In this document: one piece after another, positions 55,802 to 64,000 of the stretch
Position numbering within the stretch: the stretch's first letter is position 1
How the letters are laid out: each line of letters begins with the position of its first letter
DNA from: an uncultured Paracoccaceae bacterium
GTDB lineage: Bacteria; Pseudomonadota; Alphaproteobacteria; Rhodobacterales; Rhodobacteraceae
Length of the DNA: 64,000 nt
Direction: 5' to 3'
NCBI GenBank assembly: GCA_947501355.1
Contig: CANMVA010000001.1
Span: forward strand, 876,001-940,000
Notes under the pieces: model-generated
Seen by the model: the letters and a program-made list of their open reading frames with translations, nothing else
What the model was told of the DNA's origin: nothing
Databases searched by the model: none
Program-made: the position numbers and the translations under genes

Positions 55802-56851
55802 ATGGCTGAGATTCAGCTTCGCAACGTTGGAAAGCGCTGGGGCTCTTTCATCGGCGTGAACAACTTCGATCTGACGATCGGAGATCAGGAATTTCTGGTG
55901 CTGCTTGGCCCCTCTGGCTGCGGCAAGACCACGACGATGCGGATGATCGCGGGGCTTGAAGACCCGTCCGAAGGCGACATCCTGATCGGCGGCGACCGCG
56001 TCAATGACAAGGAACCAAAAGACCGCGACATCTCGATGGTGTTCCAGTCCTACGGCCTTTACCCGAACCTGAACGTCTACGAGAATATTCGCTTCCCGCT
56101 GAAAGTCCGCAAGGTCGATCCGGCCACCCATGACGAGCGTGTCATGCGCGCCGCGGGCATGGTCGAGCTGGAGCCGTTCCTGCACCGCAAACCGGCGGAG
56201 CTGTCAGGCGGTCAGCGCCAGCGTGTGGCCCTGGCCCGTGCGATTGTGCGTAAGCCCAAGGTCTTCCTGATGGACGAGCCGCTGTCGAACCTCGACGCGA
56301 AGCTGCGCGTCTCGACCCGCGCGCAGATCAAGAACCTCAGTCATGAGCTGAAAGTCACCACGATCTACGTGACCCATGACCAGATCGAGGCTATGACGCT
56401 GGCTGATCGCGTTGTCGTCATGAACAAGGGCGTCGTGCAGCAGCTTGGCACGCCGACCGATATTTATGACCGCCCGGCCAACACGTTTGTGGCCAGCTTT
56501 ATCGGCTCTCCGGCGATGAACCTGATCGACGGTGAGATCAAAGGCGGCGTCTTCCGCGCCGAAGGCATGGAAGTGCTGGGCCTGACGGCGCCCGATGGCA
56601 AGGTGACACTCGGCTTCCGGGCCGAGGACGCAACCGTTGCCGAAACGGGCGGGCAGGCCCATGCCCCCGCCTATGCGATGGAGCTTCTGGGCGACAGCAC
56701 CATGATCACCATCCGCGTCGCGGGCGAACAGTTGAGCGTGAAAGCGGACAAGACATTCCGGTGCGAGATTGGCGATACCGTCCATTTCTCGATCCCGGCT
56801 GATATCTGCCACCTGTTCAGCGCTGAAACAGGTGAACGGATCGGAGGCTAA
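55802..56851 (+). CDS. Sugar ABC transporter ATPase (UgpC/MalK type)
   Basis: A 349-residue ATPase with Walker A GPSGCGKTT (36-44), signature LSGGQRQRVALARAIVR, Walker B FLMDEPLSNLDAKLR and switch His in YVTHDQIEAMTL. The C-terminal regulatory domain is shorter than in MalK. The start at 55802 follows GGGAG; an open frame 37 codons longer runs through the operator. First gene of a five-gene operon. Confidence 0.93.
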   Translation: MAEIQLRNVGKRWGSFIGVNNFDLTIGDQEFLVLLGPSGCGKTTTMRMIAGLEDPSEGDILIGGDRVNDKEPKDRDISMVFQSYGLYPNLNVYENIRFPLKVRKVDPATHDERVMRAAGMVELEPFLHRKPAELSGGQRQRVALARAIVRKPKVFLMDEPLSNLDAKLRVSTRAQIKNLSHELKVTTIYVTHDQIEAMTLADRVVVMNKGVVQQLGTPTDIYDRPANTFVASFIGSPAMNLIDGEIKGGVFRAEGMEVLGLTAPDGKVTLGFRAEDATVAETGGQAHAPAYAMELLGDSTMITIRVAGEQLSVKADKTFRCEIGDTVHFSIPADICHLFSAETGERIGG

Positions 56852-56922
56852 GACCTCTGCACCGGCTCCGCGCGTGGAGCCTGAAACGGCCCCGGGGCCT
56901 AAGACGAAACAGGGAGAGACAT

Positions 56923-58161
56923 ATGTTTCTGAAGAACACAGTTGCAGCAATTGCGCTGACGGTTGCCGCTGGCACCGCCATGGCCGATTGCGGCATTTCC
57001 GAAGGTCGCGTCAGCATCGTGGGCAATGAATTCCCTGCGATCCAGACCGTGGGCGCCGGGGCGATGGCCTGCGCCACCGACAGTGTCGAGGTCAGCACGA
57101 ACCTGACCGCGGACCACCAGACAATCAACCTGCCCGGCATGCAGGGCAACCCGGCCGAGTATACTTCTGCCATTGTGGCCAACTCGTCCATCGTGGCGTT
57201 GATGAATGAAGACGTGATCCGCCCGCTGGATGATCTGATTGCCGCGCATGGTCAGGATCTCAAGCCGAACCAGATCGTGACGATCAATGGTCAGGCCATG
57301 GCGATTGCCTTCATGGCGAACGCCCAGCACCTCGTCTATCGCTCTGACGTGCTCGAAGAGGTCGGCGTCGAAGTGCCGACCACCTACGAGGAAATGCTCG
57401 CCGCCGCAGAGGCCATCCGTGCTGCCGGCATCATGGAGAACCCGATCGGTGGCCCCTATGCCGCCGGTTGGAACCTTGCGCAGGAATTCAACAACATGTT
57501 CCTGGGCTATGGCGGTCAGCATTTTGAGGCCGGCACAGCCGTGCCCAATGTGAATTCCGAGGCGGGTATCAAGGCGCTTGAGATGATGAAGGCGCTGTCG
57601 GAATACATGAACCCCGACTACCTGACCCACGATTCCAATGGCACCAGCGCTGAATTCCGCGCCGGTAACATGGCTCTGATGCATATGTGGGGGTCCCGCG
57701 CAGCGGTGCTGACCGATGCAGAAGGCGTGCCGCAGGAAGTGATCGACGGCTTTGCCATCGCAGGCCCGATGACTGTGGGTGGCGGTGACACACCGGCCTC
57801 CACGCTCTGGTGGGATGGCTGGACTGTGGCCAAGAACATCTCGGACGCGGATGCCGAAGCGACGTTCAAAGCCATGATGAACGGCATTGATCCGACGATC
57901 CTCAGCCAGGACGGCGTGTCAACGCAGGCTGTCTGGCTCATCGACGGCTATGAGCCGACCGATGCGGCTGTGGGTGTGTTCGAGGCCGCCAATTCCGGCA
58001 CAGCACCTTATCCGATGCTGCCCTATATGGGTCTGATGCACACCGCGCTGGGCGCTGAGCTGACCGACTTCATGCAAGGCAACGAGAGCGCCGAACAGGC
58101 CCTCGCCGATGTGGAGGCTGCCTACACAGCCGCCGCCAAAGAAAACGGCTTCCTCCAGTAA
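56923..58161 (+). CDS. Sugar ABC transporter binding protein (family 1)
   Basis: A 412-residue periplasmic binding protein. The signal peptide is cut after residue 21 (AMA-DCGISEG). Cys23 and Cys50 in the mature N-terminus may form a disulfide. Typical blocks are QTINLPGMQGNPAEYTSAIVANSSIVALM and VYRSDVLEEVGVEVPTTYEEML, and a Trp-rich SALWWDGWTV-like segment (STLWWDGWTVAKN) near residue 286 suits stacking against sugar rings. A stem-loop follows the stop. The ligand is unknown. Confidence 0.92.
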   Translation: MFLKNTVAAIALTVAAGTAMADCGISEGRVSIVGNEFPAIQTVGAGAMACATDSVEVSTNLTADHQTINLPGMQGNPAEYTSAIVANSSIVALMNEDVIRPLDDLIAAHGQDLKPNQIVTINGQAMAIAFMANAQHLVYRSDVLEEVGVEVPTTYEEMLAAAEAIRAAGIMENPIGGPYAAGWNLAQEFNNMFLGYGGQHFEAGTAVPNVNSEAGIKALEMMKALSEYMNPDYLTHDSNGTSAEFRAGNMALMHMWGSRAAVLTDAEGVPQEVIDGFAIAGPMTVGGGDTPASTLWWDGWTVAKNISDADAEATFKAMMNGIDPTILSQDGVSTQAVWLIDGYEPTDAAVGVFEAANSGTAPYPMLPYMGLMHTALGAELTDFMQGNESAEQALADVEAAYTAAAKENGFLQ

Positions 58162-58171
58162 GGACGCCTTT

Positions 58172-58203
58172 GAGGGCGGGGTTGCCATTCACACCTCGCC
58201 CTC
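58172..58203 (+). terminator. Stem-loop after the binding protein gene
   Basis: GAGGGCG and CGCCCTC form a seven-base-pair stem, extended inside by GGT and ACC around an imperfect loop. It lies ten bases after the stop and before the permease genes, without a T-tract, matching the position of the stem-loops in the other two sugar transporter operons. Confidence 0.55.
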
Positions 58204-58233
58204 TCCCATCCCCCTCAGCGGCAGGCACTGGCC

Positions 58234-59259
58234 ATGAAACACAAGACCTTCTTCTGGTTCTTCCTTCCGACCGCCATGGCGATGCTGATCTTCATCGCAG
58301 CGCCGCTTGTGTCGGTCATCATGCAATCGCTGTTTCTGCCCCATGAAGCCGTGCTTATTCAGGTCGAAAACTGCGGCCCCTTCGGTTGCACGCAACAAAC
58401 CTCCATCGACCAAGAGGCCACGCAAGCCTTGCGCGATGCCGCCCCGATGGGCCGTTTTGCCGGGCTTGAGGTGTATTTCGACCGTGGCCATCTCGCCACG
58501 GCTGAAGTTGCAGAAGCCTGGCGGACCCGCGAAAGCCTTGGCGCTTTCTTTGGTGAGCTGGGCAACCTGCCGTTCTACCGCGCCATGGCCTTCACGCTGA
58601 CCTACACCTTCACCGTGACCCCGCTGCTGATCGCGCTGGGTTTCTTCATCGCGGTCGGTGTGAACTCCGTCACCCGCCAGATCCGCGGCTTCCTGATCTT
58701 CTTTTCGCTTCTGCCGATGATCGTGACGCCGCTTGTTGGCTCGCTGATCCTTTTCTGGATGATCGACGCACGCGGTATCCTGGGCAACCTGCTCCAGTAC
58801 CTCGCCAACGATCCCGACCTGTCACTCAAGGCATCAACGCCCCTGATGTGGATATCGCTTATCGTCTACGGCATCTGGTCCTCGGCGCCCTTCGCCTTCG
58901 TGGTCTTCTACGCAGGCCTGCAAACGGTGCCGCAAGACACCCTCGAGTCTGCCCAGATCGACGGCGCGACCCGCTGGCAGCAAATCCGCTACGTGCTGGT
59001 ACCGCACCTGATGCCACTCATCACCTTCGTGGCGCTGATCCAGCTCATGGACAATTTCCGCGTCTTTGAGCCGATCATCGGCTTCTCGGCTCAGGCCCAT
59101 GCGACCTCGCTCAGTTGGATCATCTTCAACGACCTTGGCGGCGAAACCCGCCAGCTCTCCGCTGCTGCGACCACCTCTGTGCTGACAGTCCTTTGCGTGG
59201 CGATCCTGCTGACCCCTGTGCTGGTGCGCACATGGCGCGACTTCAAAGGAAAGGCCTGA
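58234..59259 (+). CDS. Sugar ABC transporter permease (MalF-like) with long periplasmic loop
   Basis: A 341-residue permease. After the first span (to about residue 32) comes an unusually long periplasmic stretch of about 85 residues holding CGPFGC (Cys47 and Cys52) and an alpha-helical segment. Then follow five more spans and the EAA loop ESAQIDGATRWQQIRYVLVP. The extra loop recalls the P2 loop of MalF, which touches the binding protein, but sits in a different place. It pairs with the next permease. Confidence 0.9.
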   Translation: MKHKTFFWFFLPTAMAMLIFIAAPLVSVIMQSLFLPHEAVLIQVENCGPFGCTQQTSIDQEATQALRDAAPMGRFAGLEVYFDRGHLATAEVAEAWRTRESLGAFFGELGNLPFYRAMAFTLTYTFTVTPLLIALGFFIAVGVNSVTRQIRGFLIFFSLLPMIVTPLVGSLILFWMIDARGILGNLLQYLANDPDLSLKASTPLMWISLIVYGIWSSAPFAFVVFYAGLQTVPQDTLESAQIDGATRWQQIRYVLVPHLMPLITFVALIQLMDNFRVFEPIIGFSAQAHATSLSWIIFNDLGGETRQLSAAATTSVLTVLCVAILLTPVLVRTWRDFKGKA

Positions 59260-59262
59260 TCC

Positions 59263-60144
59263 ATGGCGTCCAAAGCTCAAGAAAAACCGCTTAGCCTGCG
59301 CATCCTGCTGACCGTCTTCCTTGTCATCTGGCTGATCGCAGCGGCCTTCCCCTTCATGTGGACGCTCTGGGGCTCCTTCAAGGTCGAGCTTGATTTCTTC
59401 TCGATCGCCAACTGGCGCGATGCGCTCACCGGCCCCCGGACCGAGTTTACCTATGGCCATCCCTTCACCGGCGCAGGCTATGCAGGCGCATGGATTCAGG
59501 AAGAATTCTGGCGCTCCGTCATCAACACCTTCATCGTGTGTTTCTTCGTGGTCTGCATTTCGCTGACCCTCGGAACACTGGGCGGTTACGCGCTGTCGCG
59601 CTCAGGCCATAACTACGTCTTCTGGCTGCTGATCGCCGCGCTGATGTTCCGCGCCCTGCCGCCGATCACGCTGGTGTCGGGCTACCTGCCGCCGTTCTTT
59701 GAGTGGAACATCTGGGGCTACCTGCCCACGGCGATCATCGTGCTGGTGGCCATCAACCAACCCTTCACGCTTTGGATGCTGCACAGCTTCTTCCAGAAAA
59801 TCCCGAAGGAGCTGGACGAATCCGCCAAGGTCGATGGCTGCACCCAGTTTCAGGCCTTCCGCCATGTGATTATCCCGGTCATGTGGCCGGGCGTCATCAC
59901 CACGGGCCTCTTCAGCTTCCTGCTGGCCTATAACGACTTCGCCGTGACCGCGATGCTGCTGTCGGAAAGCAACCGCACCATGATCCCCGCCGTGGCCGCC
60001 TTCCTCGGCACCACGCAGACCGAAGGCAACGTGATGTTCGCCGTCGCCGCCGTGGTCTCGGCCACCGTGCCACTCTTTATCATGGTGATGTTCTTCCAGC
60101 GCCAGATCGTGTCGGGCCTGACCGCAGGCGCTGTCAAAGGCTGA
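59263..60144 (+). CDS. Sugar ABC transporter permease (MalG-like)
   Basis: A 293-residue permease with six spans, the EAA loop ESAKVDGCTQFQAFRHVIIP and the ending IVSGLTAGAVKG. The first periplasmic segment is also somewhat enlarged (ALTGPRTEFTYGHPFTGAGYAGAW). It starts three bases after the preceding permease and its stop overlaps the LacI gene start (TGATG). Confidence 0.92.
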   Translation: MASKAQEKPLSLRILLTVFLVIWLIAAAFPFMWTLWGSFKVELDFFSIANWRDALTGPRTEFTYGHPFTGAGYAGAWIQEEFWRSVINTFIVCFFVVCISLTLGTLGGYALSRSGHNYVFWLLIAALMFRALPPITLVSGYLPPFFEWNIWGYLPTAIIVLVAINQPFTLWMLHSFFQKIPKELDESAKVDGCTQFQAFRHVIIPVMWPGVITTGLFSFLLAYNDFAVTAMLLSESNRTMIPAVAAFLGTTQTEGNVMFAVAAVVSATVPLFIMVMFFQRQIVSGLTAGAVKG

Positions 60145-61130
60145 TGCCCTATCGCGTGACGTCGCAGGCCGTGGCAGAGAAAGCCGGCGTCAGCCGCTCT
60201 GCCGTCAGCCGGGTGTTCACGCCGGGGGCCTCCGTCGCCCCGAAAACCGCCGAAAAGGTGCGCCGCGTCGCCGCCGAACTGGGCTATCGCCCCAATGTCC
60301 TCGCGCGCGGGCTGCTCACCGGGCGCTCGCGCATGATCGGCCTTGTGGTCGCCTATCTCGACAACCAGTTCTATCCCGGCGCGCTGGAAAAGCTGTCCTC
60401 AGCCCTCGAAGCGGAGGGCTATCACGTACTGATCTTCATGGCCGCCCAGACCGCCGACAATATCGAAGAGGTGGCCGAGGATATCCTTGACTACCAGATC
60501 GACGGGCTGATCCTCGCCTCCGTCGCGCTCAGCTCGCCCCTTGCGCAGCGCTGCCGCGCGCGCGGCGTTCCCGTGGTGCTCTTCAACCGCCATCAAAGCG
60601 ATGGGGAGCTGTCGGTGACCTCCGACAACGAAGCTGGAGGGCGCATGGCCGCCCGCCACTTGATTGCCCGTGGTGCGCGCAAGATCGGCCATATCGCCGG
60701 GTGGGAAGGGGCTTCCACCCAGGCGGACCGCGAGGCGGGGTTCCTTAGCGAGCTGCACGCCGCTGGCCTGACGCTTCACGCCCGCGAGGTTGGTGATTTT
60801 CACCCCGAACGCGCCCGTGACGCCGCCCGCCGCATGTTCGCAGGCCCCGACCGGCCCGACGCAGTCTTCGTGGCCAATGATTACATGGCCTTCCCCACGA
60901 TGGACGTGATCCGGTTTGAAATGGGTCTGCGCATCCCCGATGATGTTGCTGTCATCGGCTTTGATGATGTCCCCGTCGCCAGTTGGCCCAGCTATGATCT
61001 GACGACCATTCGCCAGGACAGCACCGCCATGGTGCGCGCCACGGTGGAGGGTCTGCTCAGCAGTATGGACGGCGCGCGCCCGCGCGCATCCTTGATCCCG
61101 GTCGAGTTGGTCCGGCGCTCCAGCGCCTAG
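60144..61130 (+). CDS. LacI-family regulator
   Basis: A 328-residue repressor. The N-terminal helix-turn-helix and hinge read VTSQAVAEKAGVSRSAVSRVFTPGASVAPKTAEKVRRVAAELGYRPNVLAR. The periplasmic-binding-protein-like core follows with IGLVVAYLDNQFYPGALEKL and DVAVIGFDDVPVASW. It is the last gene of the ABC operon and probably binds the TTTTTGCA palindrome before that operon, responding to the imported sugar or a derivative. It is convergent with the second double-SnoaL gene (stops overlap by four bases). Confidence 0.92.
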   Translation: MPYRVTSQAVAEKAGVSRSAVSRVFTPGASVAPKTAEKVRRVAAELGYRPNVLARGLLTGRSRMIGLVVAYLDNQFYPGALEKLSSALEAEGYHVLIFMAAQTADNIEEVAEDILDYQIDGLILASVALSSPLAQRCRARGVPVVLFNRHQSDGELSVTSDNEAGGRMAARHLIARGARKIGHIAGWEGASTQADREAGFLSELHAAGLTLHAREVGDFHPERARDAARRMFAGPDRPDAVFVANDYMAFPTMDVIRFEMGLRIPDDVAVIGFDDVPVASWPSYDLTTIRQDSTAMVRATVEGLLSSMDGARPRASLIPVELVRRSSA

Positions 61131-62122
61131 ACATCGCCTGTTGCCAGCAAAATCTGTTTCCAGATCGCGGTGTCATCAATCAGCGTGAACTCCCGCCGCA
61201 GGCCCCATGGCCCGAACTCGGCATGGGTGATCCCCATCACGTAGACCTGCGCCCCGGTCGGCGAGCCAAAGCGCCCCCAGCCATCATGTGTGCCGTGCAA
61301 GGACCAGCGCACCGCTGCGCGCGGAGGCATCATCGGGTCTTCGCGCCCAATCTGGTGTTCAATCCGAAATTCAGCCGATGGAAACGCCGACCGCAGCCCC
61401 AGCCAGAAGCGGTCCGCCGCCGCAGGCCCATGCGCCGTGACATGCCCAGGATAGGCAAGATCGCAGGCCCGGTCCCATTCCGCCGGGATCACCGATAACT
61501 CGCCTTCCATGATCCGCTCCAGCAAGCTTGCCAGCTTGGCCCCCCACGGGTCGTCATTCCCGCGCCCGGTGTAAGGCCCCGCAATATCCGTCGCGGGGGT
61601 CATCGGTTTCACGCACGCCTCTGGCCCGCCTTCGCGCGCGATCAGATCGCGCGTCCAGCCCACCAGATCGCCGCCCATCTGCTGCACAATCGCCCCTTGA
61701 TCGCGCACCAGCCATTCATCTTTCACCGCGTTGTCCTGACACCAGCAATCCGCAAGTATCCGGTATTCCAACCGCTTTCCCGTCGGCGCGCCGTAGACGC
61801 CCGGTCCGGTATGGGTCGCCCAGCAATAAAGCCGGTGCGACGACAGGAAACTATCCGCCCTCGTCGCGCACCAGATCACGTCTTCTCCCGGCAGTTCCCG
61901 GTCGGGAAACTCCGCCAGCGTGGCCATGGTCGCCGCGATGATCCCGTCGTTTCCTTGCACCACTGACGCAGGCGATCGCACGATCAGATCGTCGCCGTAA
62001 TAGCGGTAAAGCGTGTCGATCCCGCGCTTCTCCCAGATGTCTTCGGTGATGCCGAGGATGTAATCCTCGACGCCATCCCAGCGCGTGTCAAAACCGGGCA
62101 TGAAAGGGGTTTTATCGTTCAT
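61127..62122 (-). CDS. Double SnoaL/NTF2-like protein B
   Basis: A 331-residue protein of two SnoaL-like domains, about residues 10-165 and 190-330. The first has RYYGDDLIVRSPASVVQGNDGIIAATMATLAEFP, then a second-half strand ending KDEWLVRDQGAIVQQMGGDLV. The second has DRFWLGLRSAFPSAEFRIEHQIG. It is distinct from protein A in sequence but has the same two-domain plan. I chose the ATG at 62122, which overlaps the tauE stop as ATGA; 19 upstream in-frame codons lie inside tauE. Translational coupling ties it to the xsc-pta-tauE operon. The reaction is unknown. Confidence 0.78.
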   Translation of the reverse strand: MNDKTPFMPGFDTRWDGVEDYILGITEDIWEKRGIDTLYRYYGDDLIVRSPASVVQGNDGIIAATMATLAEFPDRELPGEDVIWCATRADSFLSSHRLYCWATHTGPGVYGAPTGKRLEYRILADCWCQDNAVKDEWLVRDQGAIVQQMGGDLVGWTRDLIAREGGPEACVKPMTPATDIAGPYTGRGNDDPWGAKLASLLERIMEGELSVIPAEWDRACDLAYPGHVTAHGPAAADRFWLGLRSAFPSAEFRIEHQIGREDPMMPPRAAVRWSLHGTHDGWGRFGSPTGAQVYVMGITHAEFGPWGLRREFTLIDDTAIWKQILLATGDV

Positions 62123-62871
62123 GCAAGCAAAGTGCGGATCAGCGCGAGCGCTGCAAGCCCAATCAGCAAAGACAGGCAAAACGGTTTGTAGTAGGGCTCG
62201 TATTTCGGCGTGAAAAGCCGCTGCCCCATTAGCACGCCCGCCATTGTCGGCAGGATAAACGCCATCCCGCGCAGCGCCGCTTGGCGGTCCATCACCCCAA
62301 AGATCAGCAGCGTGAACAGGCTGATCAGGGACGAAACGAACAGAAACAACACCAGCGATCCGCGCATCTGCCTTGCGGGTGCGTCGCGGGCCAGCACGTA
62401 AAGCGCGACGACCATACCGCCGATAGATGCAATCCCTGTCGCAACACCTGCAAGAACGCCCGACCCGTAAAGACCCGGTGTGGTCGCCAAGAAGGGCAAG
62501 CGCAGCTTCGCAAGTTGAGAGGCGGCCAGCACAATCAACAGGCTCAGTGCCAACAGCGCCGATATCTCAACCGAGACCGCTTGGGTCAGAGCCAACCCCA
62601 AGGGCAAGCCCAAAGCCGATCCGATCACTAACCCTTTGACCACGCCGCGATCTGCATCGCGCCACCCGCCGCGCGCCATCAGCACCGAGGCCGACATCTC
62701 CAGAAACCAGCAGATTGGGATCAGCTCCACCGGCGGCAGGATCAAGACGGCAGAGGCCATGACCATCGCCGACAGCGCGAAGCCTGAAAAGCCGCGCACG
62801 AGCCCCGCTGTAAAGGTGATCAAAACAAGTGCTGCGATCTCAATTCCGTTGAGATCCAGCAGCGCGCTCAT
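62119..62871 (-). CDS. tauE: TauE/SafE-family sulfite exporter
   Basis: A 250-residue membrane protein with about eight hydrophobic segments, in the TauE/SafE family of anion exporters. It opens IAALVLITFTAGLVRGFSGFALSAM and has the second repeat at GVATGIASIGGMVVALYVLA, the family's duplicated glycine-rich helix. Next to xsc and pta its likely job is to export the sulfite released by Xsc. Both neighbours overlap it by four bases. Confidence 0.87.
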   Translation of the reverse strand: MSALLDLNGIEIAALVLITFTAGLVRGFSGFALSAMVMASAVLILPPVELIPICWFLEMSASVLMARGGWRDADRGVVKGLVIGSALGLPLGLALTQAVSVEISALLALSLLIVLAASQLAKLRLPFLATTPGLYGSGVLAGVATGIASIGGMVVALYVLARDAPARQMRGSLVLFLFVSSLISLFTLLIFGVMDRQAALRGMAFILPTMAGVLMGQRLFTPKYEPYYKPFCLSLLIGLAALALIRTLLA

Positions 62872-63848
62872 GCCCGCCGCGCGTCGATCTGGGCAGAGGT
62901 CACCGCGATCATATCCAGAATATCGTCAGCCGAGCATCCGCGGCTCAAGTCATTGGCCGGCATCGCTAAGCCTTGGAGCACAGGGCCAATCGCTGTCGCC
63001 CCGCCAATGCGCTGCGTGATCTTGTAACCGATATTGCCCGCCTCAAGGTTGGGGAAGACAAAGACATTCGCGTGCCCCGCCACCGGGCTTCCGGGCGCCT
63101 TGCGCTGCCCCACGCCGGCATCAAAGGCCGTGTCGAATTGAAACTCGCCATCAATCTCGAAATCCGCGGTTTTCTTCGCGATCTCGGTGGCCTCCGCCAC
63201 TTTGTCCACGCGCGGATGCCGCGCCGACCCCTTGCTGGAGAAGCTCAGCATCGCAACCTTCGGGTCAAACCCCAGCAGCGCGCGGGCGGAGTTGGCCGAC
63301 TGGATCGCAATCGCCGCCAGCTCCGCTGCCGATGGCTCAATCACCAGGCCGCAATCGGAATAGACCAGCGGTGCACCGGGATGCGTCGGGTGGCTGTCCG
63401 GCAGGATCATCAGGAAAAAGCTCGACACCAAAGGCGCGTCCTCAGCCGTGCCGATCATCTGCAACGCCGCGCGCACCGTGGCGGAGGTCGTGTTGATCGC
63501 CCCGCCAATGGTCCCGTCCGCGCGTCCCAGCCGCACCATCAGCGCAGCCCAGACCAGCGGATCGCTGACCGCCTCTGCCGCCTGCGCCTCAGTCGGGTTC
63601 TTCTTGGCCCGCACCTCAAGGAACCCCGCGATCATCGCGTCGCGATGCGCGCTTGTCGCCGGATCCTCCAACTGCACGCCCGCGGGCACATCCGTGCCCT
63701 CCGGGGCCAGCACCGTGACCTGCGCCAGACCGTCCGCCACCGCGCGCCCCGCCGCCTCGATCACCCGCGCATCCACGCCTTCGGACAGCACAATATGGTG
63801 ACGCGCCGCCTTGGCGCGCTCCCGTAACGCAAGAAGCGGCGAACTCAT
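62868..63848 (-). CDS. pta: Phosphate acetyltransferase
   Basis: A 326-residue PTA_PTB-fold enzyme converting acetyl phosphate and CoA to acetyl-CoA. HHIVLSEGVDARVIEAAGRA opens the family domain; PLVYSDCGLVIEPSAAELAAIA and VFVFPNLEAGNIGYKITQRIGGA are diagnostic. It lacks the long N-terminal regulatory domains of E. coli Pta (714 residues), as is usual for pta genes next to xsc. It takes the acetyl phosphate made by Xsc. It starts 34 bases after the xsc stop and overlaps tauE by four bases. Confidence 0.95.
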   Translation of the reverse strand: MSSPLLALRERAKAARHHIVLSEGVDARVIEAAGRAVADGLAQVTVLAPEGTDVPAGVQLEDPATSAHRDAMIAGFLEVRAKKNPTEAQAAEAVSDPLVWAALMVRLGRADGTIGGAINTTSATVRAALQMIGTAEDAPLVSSFFLMILPDSHPTHPGAPLVYSDCGLVIEPSAAELAAIAIQSANSARALLGFDPKVAMLSFSSKGSARHPRVDKVAEATEIAKKTADFEIDGEFQFDTAFDAGVGQRKAPGSPVAGHANVFVFPNLEAGNIGYKITQRIGGATAIGPVLQGLAMPANDLSRGCSADDILDMIAVTSAQIDARRA

Positions 63849-63882
63849 GCCGCCGCTTCCCGTATCGTCGTCCCAGCCAAGA

Positions 63883-64000
63883 TCACTCAGCCGCGACGTT
63901 CATGTCGTCTTTGGAGACACCAGCCACCTTGACCGGCTTCTTCATCGCATCGCGACGGAACGGCTCGCCCAGCTCTTGGTTCAGGATCACTTCGATCAGC
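63883..64000 (-). CDS. xsc: Sulfoacetaldehyde acetyltransferase, C-terminal end
   Basis: The last 38 codons of a gene running in from the right edge. The translated end contains EVILNQELGEPFRRDAMKKP and finishes DDMNVAAE. This matches my recollection of the C-terminus of Xsc, a thiamine-diphosphate enzyme that converts sulfoacetaldehyde and phosphate to acetyl phosphate and sulfite. The downstream pta and tauE genes support it. Taurine, isethionate or other C2 sulfonates would be the usual sources. Confidence 0.85.
   Translation of the reverse strand, partial: LIEVILNQELGEPFRRDAMKKPVKVAGVSKDDMNVAAE

Overview
The window (about 60% GC) looks like a chromosomal segment of a marine Rhodobacterales (Roseobacter-group) alphaproteobacterium. 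This rests on the xsc-pta-tauE sulfonate operon, genes resembling the head-spike genes of the Rhodobacter gene transfer agent, several sugar ABC transporters in ATGA-coupled operons, and the protein sequences themselves. It is densely coding. I see no insertion sequence, integrase, CRISPR array or rRNA, and no gene-free stretch longer than about 310 bases. The longest (20175-20496) holds a tRNA.

Layout. 1-12.2 kb is mixed housekeeping and stress genes: a CreA-like periplasmic protein, a TetR-controlled flavoprotein, an MFS transporter, an OmpV-like porin, lactate dehydrogenase lldD, a MarR-coupled nitroreductase, trpA, ychF and a two-gene GTA head-spike unit. 12.3-20.4 kb has tRNA-Ser, a peptide-type ABC importer, a lytic transglycosylase, acetate kinase and tRNA-Thr. 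20.5-31.5 kb is a GntR-controlled carbohydrate cluster. One arm encodes a metallo-beta-lactamase-fold hydrolase, a HAD phosphatase, a class II aldolase and a D-ribulokinase-like kinase. The other encodes a sugar ABC importer, a Tm-1-like (UPF0261) protein and a second class II aldolase. I cannot assign its substrate.

31.4-37.2 kb holds divergent oxyR/katG and a cytochrome bd-type oxidase (cydAB). 37.3-52.2 kb is a galactoside island: binding protein, two permeases, alpha-galactosidase (GH36), beta-galactosidase (GH42), mutarotase and every step of the De Ley-Doudoroff route (galactose dehydrogenase, lactonase, dehydratase, KDGal kinase, KDPGal aldolase). A divergent IclR regulator and the ATPase subunit lie beside it. 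An AraC-family regulator and an amidase follow.

54.7-64 kb is the least explained part. A LacI-regulated sugar ABC importer is bracketed by two proteins that each carry two SnoaL/NTF2-like domains. The second is translationally coupled to tauE (sulfite exporter), pta and xsc (sulfoacetaldehyde acetyltransferase, cut by the window end).

Regulation is often readable. Palindromic operator candidates lie in front of the TetR, MarR, GntR, OxyR and LacI targets. Three of the four binding-protein genes are followed by a strong stem-loop before the next transporter gene. All functions are assigned by reading the sequence and recalling protein families; no database search was run.
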